Made by a program: the position numbers and the translations under genes
The notes under the pieces: generated by a model
The model's database searches: none
What the model saw: the letters and a program-made list of their open reading frames with translations, nothing else
What the model was told of the DNA's origin: nothing
Shown: piece after piece, positions 4,592 to 6,053 of the stretch
Layout of the letters: every line of letters begins with the position of its first letter
How positions within the stretch are numbered: position 1 is the first letter of the stretch
NCBI GenBank assembly: GCA_019747165.1
Contig: JAIERC010000471.1
Span: 1-6,053 of the forward strand
Source of the DNA: Sphingomonas sp.
Lineage (GTDB): Bacteria > Pseudomonadota > Alphaproteobacteria > Sphingomonadales > Sphingomonadaceae
DNA: 6,053 nt
Direction: 5' to 3'

Positions 4592-6053
4592 TTAGACGGT
4601 GGCGGGGAGCGGCTGTCGGCGGACGATCGTCACGATCTCCCCGATCAACCCTTTGGCAAACACGCCGAGCCAGCCGACATAGACGATCGACCCGGTTGCC
4701 ACCAAAATGATCAGCTCCAAGGCAACGGGTAGCGGTGGCAGGGCAGCGGCGATGATCGCGACGACGAGACCCATGCCGAACGCTGCCATCATTGGCGGCA
4801 TGATCGAGCCGACCAGCGCGCGGGCCGACACGCCGATCACTGGCAGTGATCGCCACAGGCTGATGCTGAGATAGAAGGGATAGGCGACCAGCCAGGACGT
4901 GGCGAGGCCAATCACCCCCCAGTTGATGCCGACCAGATAGGCGATGGTCAGCAACGCCGCGCCCGTCGCGCCATTTTGCACGCTGATCCCCGGTCTTCCT
5001 TTGGCATCGCAGGCCGGCGGGAGCAGCACTTGCAATGTCAGCAGCGGCATGGCGCAGGCAAGCAGCCGCACGATCGGCACCGCTTCTGCCCATTTTGGGC
5101 CAAGCATCGTCAGCACCAGCGGTTCGGCCGTGACGGCAAGGCCGACATAAAAGGGCAGAGCGGCCGTCATGATGACGCGGATACTGCGCGCAAAGGCGCG
5201 CGCGACCGCTTCGCTATCATGCTGAAGCCGGGCATAGGCCGAAAAGGCGACTTCGTTGAGCGGGGGCACCACTTTCGACACGAAGATTTGGGTGAGGAAC
5301 AGACTGGTGGTGTAAATGCCGAGCCAGTGCGGATCGAGGCTGCGGCCAGCGATGAACACATCGGCCTGGCTTTCGACGAACCAGAAGAGCTGCCCGATCG
5401 CCATCAGTCCGCCATAGCGCGCAAGATGCCCTGCGCCGCGAAAATCGAACACTGGCCAGATCAGCGATCGTGCCACTACCGTCATCCCGATGGCGCGCAC
5501 CGTGAACATCACCAGCGGCGCGACCACCAAGGTCCACACTCCCATGCCCGCCAACGCCCCGCCCAGGGCCGCACTCGCACTGGCGATCGACGCATAGATG
5601 TTCACCTTGGCCTGCGCCCGGAAATCCATCGAGCGCGACAGCAGCGCATAAGCGAGCGCCATGAATGGCGTGGTCAGATAGAGCAGCGCCTGCACTTGCA
5701 ACATCTGCCCGACGATCGGTTGGCGATAATAGGCCGCCGCCACCGGGGCTAGCAGCAGCTGCACTGCGGCAAGCACCGCATTGACGACCAGCATCATCCC
5801 GAACAGCTGGCGAATCTGGCGTTCGGTCACGTCGCTCTGCTGGATCAGTCCGCTCGCCAACCCATAGCCATTGAGCATGTTGAGAAAGAGAATCACCACC
5901 TGCGTCATGGCAAACAGGCCGTAATCAGCGGGGGCGAGGATACGAATCACCAGGAAAGTCGCGCCCCATTGCACCATCTGCGCGATGATCTGGCTGCCCG
6001 AACGCCAGATAATGGCGTTTCGCACCTGATCGGCGAGCGAGTCCGACTCGCGA
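4592..6053 (-). CDS. Polysaccharide/lipid-linked oligosaccharide flippase, Wzx/MOP type (5' end outside window)
   Basis: At least 477 residues with many hydrophobic helices over the whole length, the size and pattern of MOP-superfamily polysaccharide transporters, usually 12-14 helices. In numbering from the GTG at 6023-6025, family-like features are the N-terminal WRSGSQIIAQMVQWGATFLV (7-26), ILAPADYGLFAM (29-40) and the mid-protein segment RYGGLMAIGQLFWFVESQAD (203-222). This family moves undecaprenyl-linked glycan units across the inner membrane for exopolysaccharide, O-antigen or capsule assembly. Substrate cannot be told from sequence. The frame stays open through nine more codons (R-E-S-D-S-L-A-D-Q) to the right edge. 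The GTG has no ribosome binding site, so it is probably an internal Val and the gene starts beyond 6053. The C-terminus is complete (TAA at 4592-4594). No glycosyltransferase or polymerase gene is visible on this side. Confidence 0.88.
   Translation of the reverse strand, partial: RESDSLADQVRNAIIWRSGSQIIAQMVQWGATFLVIRILAPADYGLFAMTQVVILFLNMLNGYGLASGLIQQSDVTERQIRQLFGMMLVVNAVLAAVQLLLAPVAAAYYRQPIVGQMLQVQALLYLTTPFMALAYALLSRSMDFRAQAKVNIYASIASASAALGGALAGMGVWTLVVAPLVMFTVRAIGMTVVARSLIWPVFDFRGAGHLARYGGLMAIGQLFWFVESQADVFIAGRSLDPHWLGIYTTSLFLTQIFVSKVVPPLNEVAFSAYARLQHDSEAVARAFARSIRVIMTAALPFYVGLAVTAEPLVLTMLGPKWAEAVPIVRLLACAMPLLTLQVLLPPACDAKGRPGISVQNGATGAALLTIAYLVGINWGVIGLATSWLVAYPFYLSISLWRSLPVIGVSARALVGSIMPPMMAAFGMGLVVAIIAAALPPLPVALELIILVATGSIVYVGWLGVFAKGLIGEIVTIVRRQPLPATV

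Noticed and set aside
4976..5752. 258-residue plus-strand frame opposite the flippase
   Set aside because: Gln/His/Arg-rich composition typical of the antisense of a membrane protein gene, with no start signal or domain.
1..6053. Genome-wide style enrichment of GANTC methylation sites
   Set aside because: Sites occur in coding DNA at roughly the frequency expected from base composition. Only the intergenic positions are mentioned as weak hints.

Overview
This GC-rich window looks chromosomal and alphaproteobacterial, most likely from a sphingomonad (Sphingomonas or a close relative). That placement is inferred from the recognisable families and codon style, not from a marker gene. I see no RNA gene, insertion sequence, integrase, CRISPR array or phage gene. 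Coding density is very high: the only gaps over 50 bases are 675-783 and 4069-4151, and each carries control sequence.

Layout. (1) Bases 1-674 (+) are the 3' part of a very hydrophilic Asn/Arg/Asp-repeat protein, probably of the DUF4167 family, cut by the window edge. A strong GC hairpin (685-714) and a probable sigma-70-type promoter (727-754) separate it from the next unit. (2) Bases 784-2250 and 2256-3779 (+) form a two-gene operon of exported, mutually paralogous DUF4139-type proteins separated by 5 bases. The second carries a run of ten prolines, four methionines and a TonB-receptor-like 'VIVTGAR' motif that the first lacks. (3) Bases 3790-4068 (-) encode a 92-residue protein with two predicted membrane segments. 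(4) Bases 4152-4580 (+) encode a stand-alone CBS-pair protein, divergent from the membrane protein across an 83-base spacer with overlapping inverted repeats. (5) Bases 4592-6053 (-) encode a polysaccharide flippase of the Wzx/MOP type, whose true start probably lies beyond the right edge.

How they relate. The clearest functional unit is the pair of secreted DUF4139 paralogs, which may act in the same envelope process. The neighbouring genes do not form an obvious pathway with them. Three transcription units converge with gaps of only 10-11 bases. The most interesting region is the DUF4139 pair, above all the low-complexity, TonB-like insert of the second member. Nothing in the window clearly amounts to a new multi-gene defence or mobile system.
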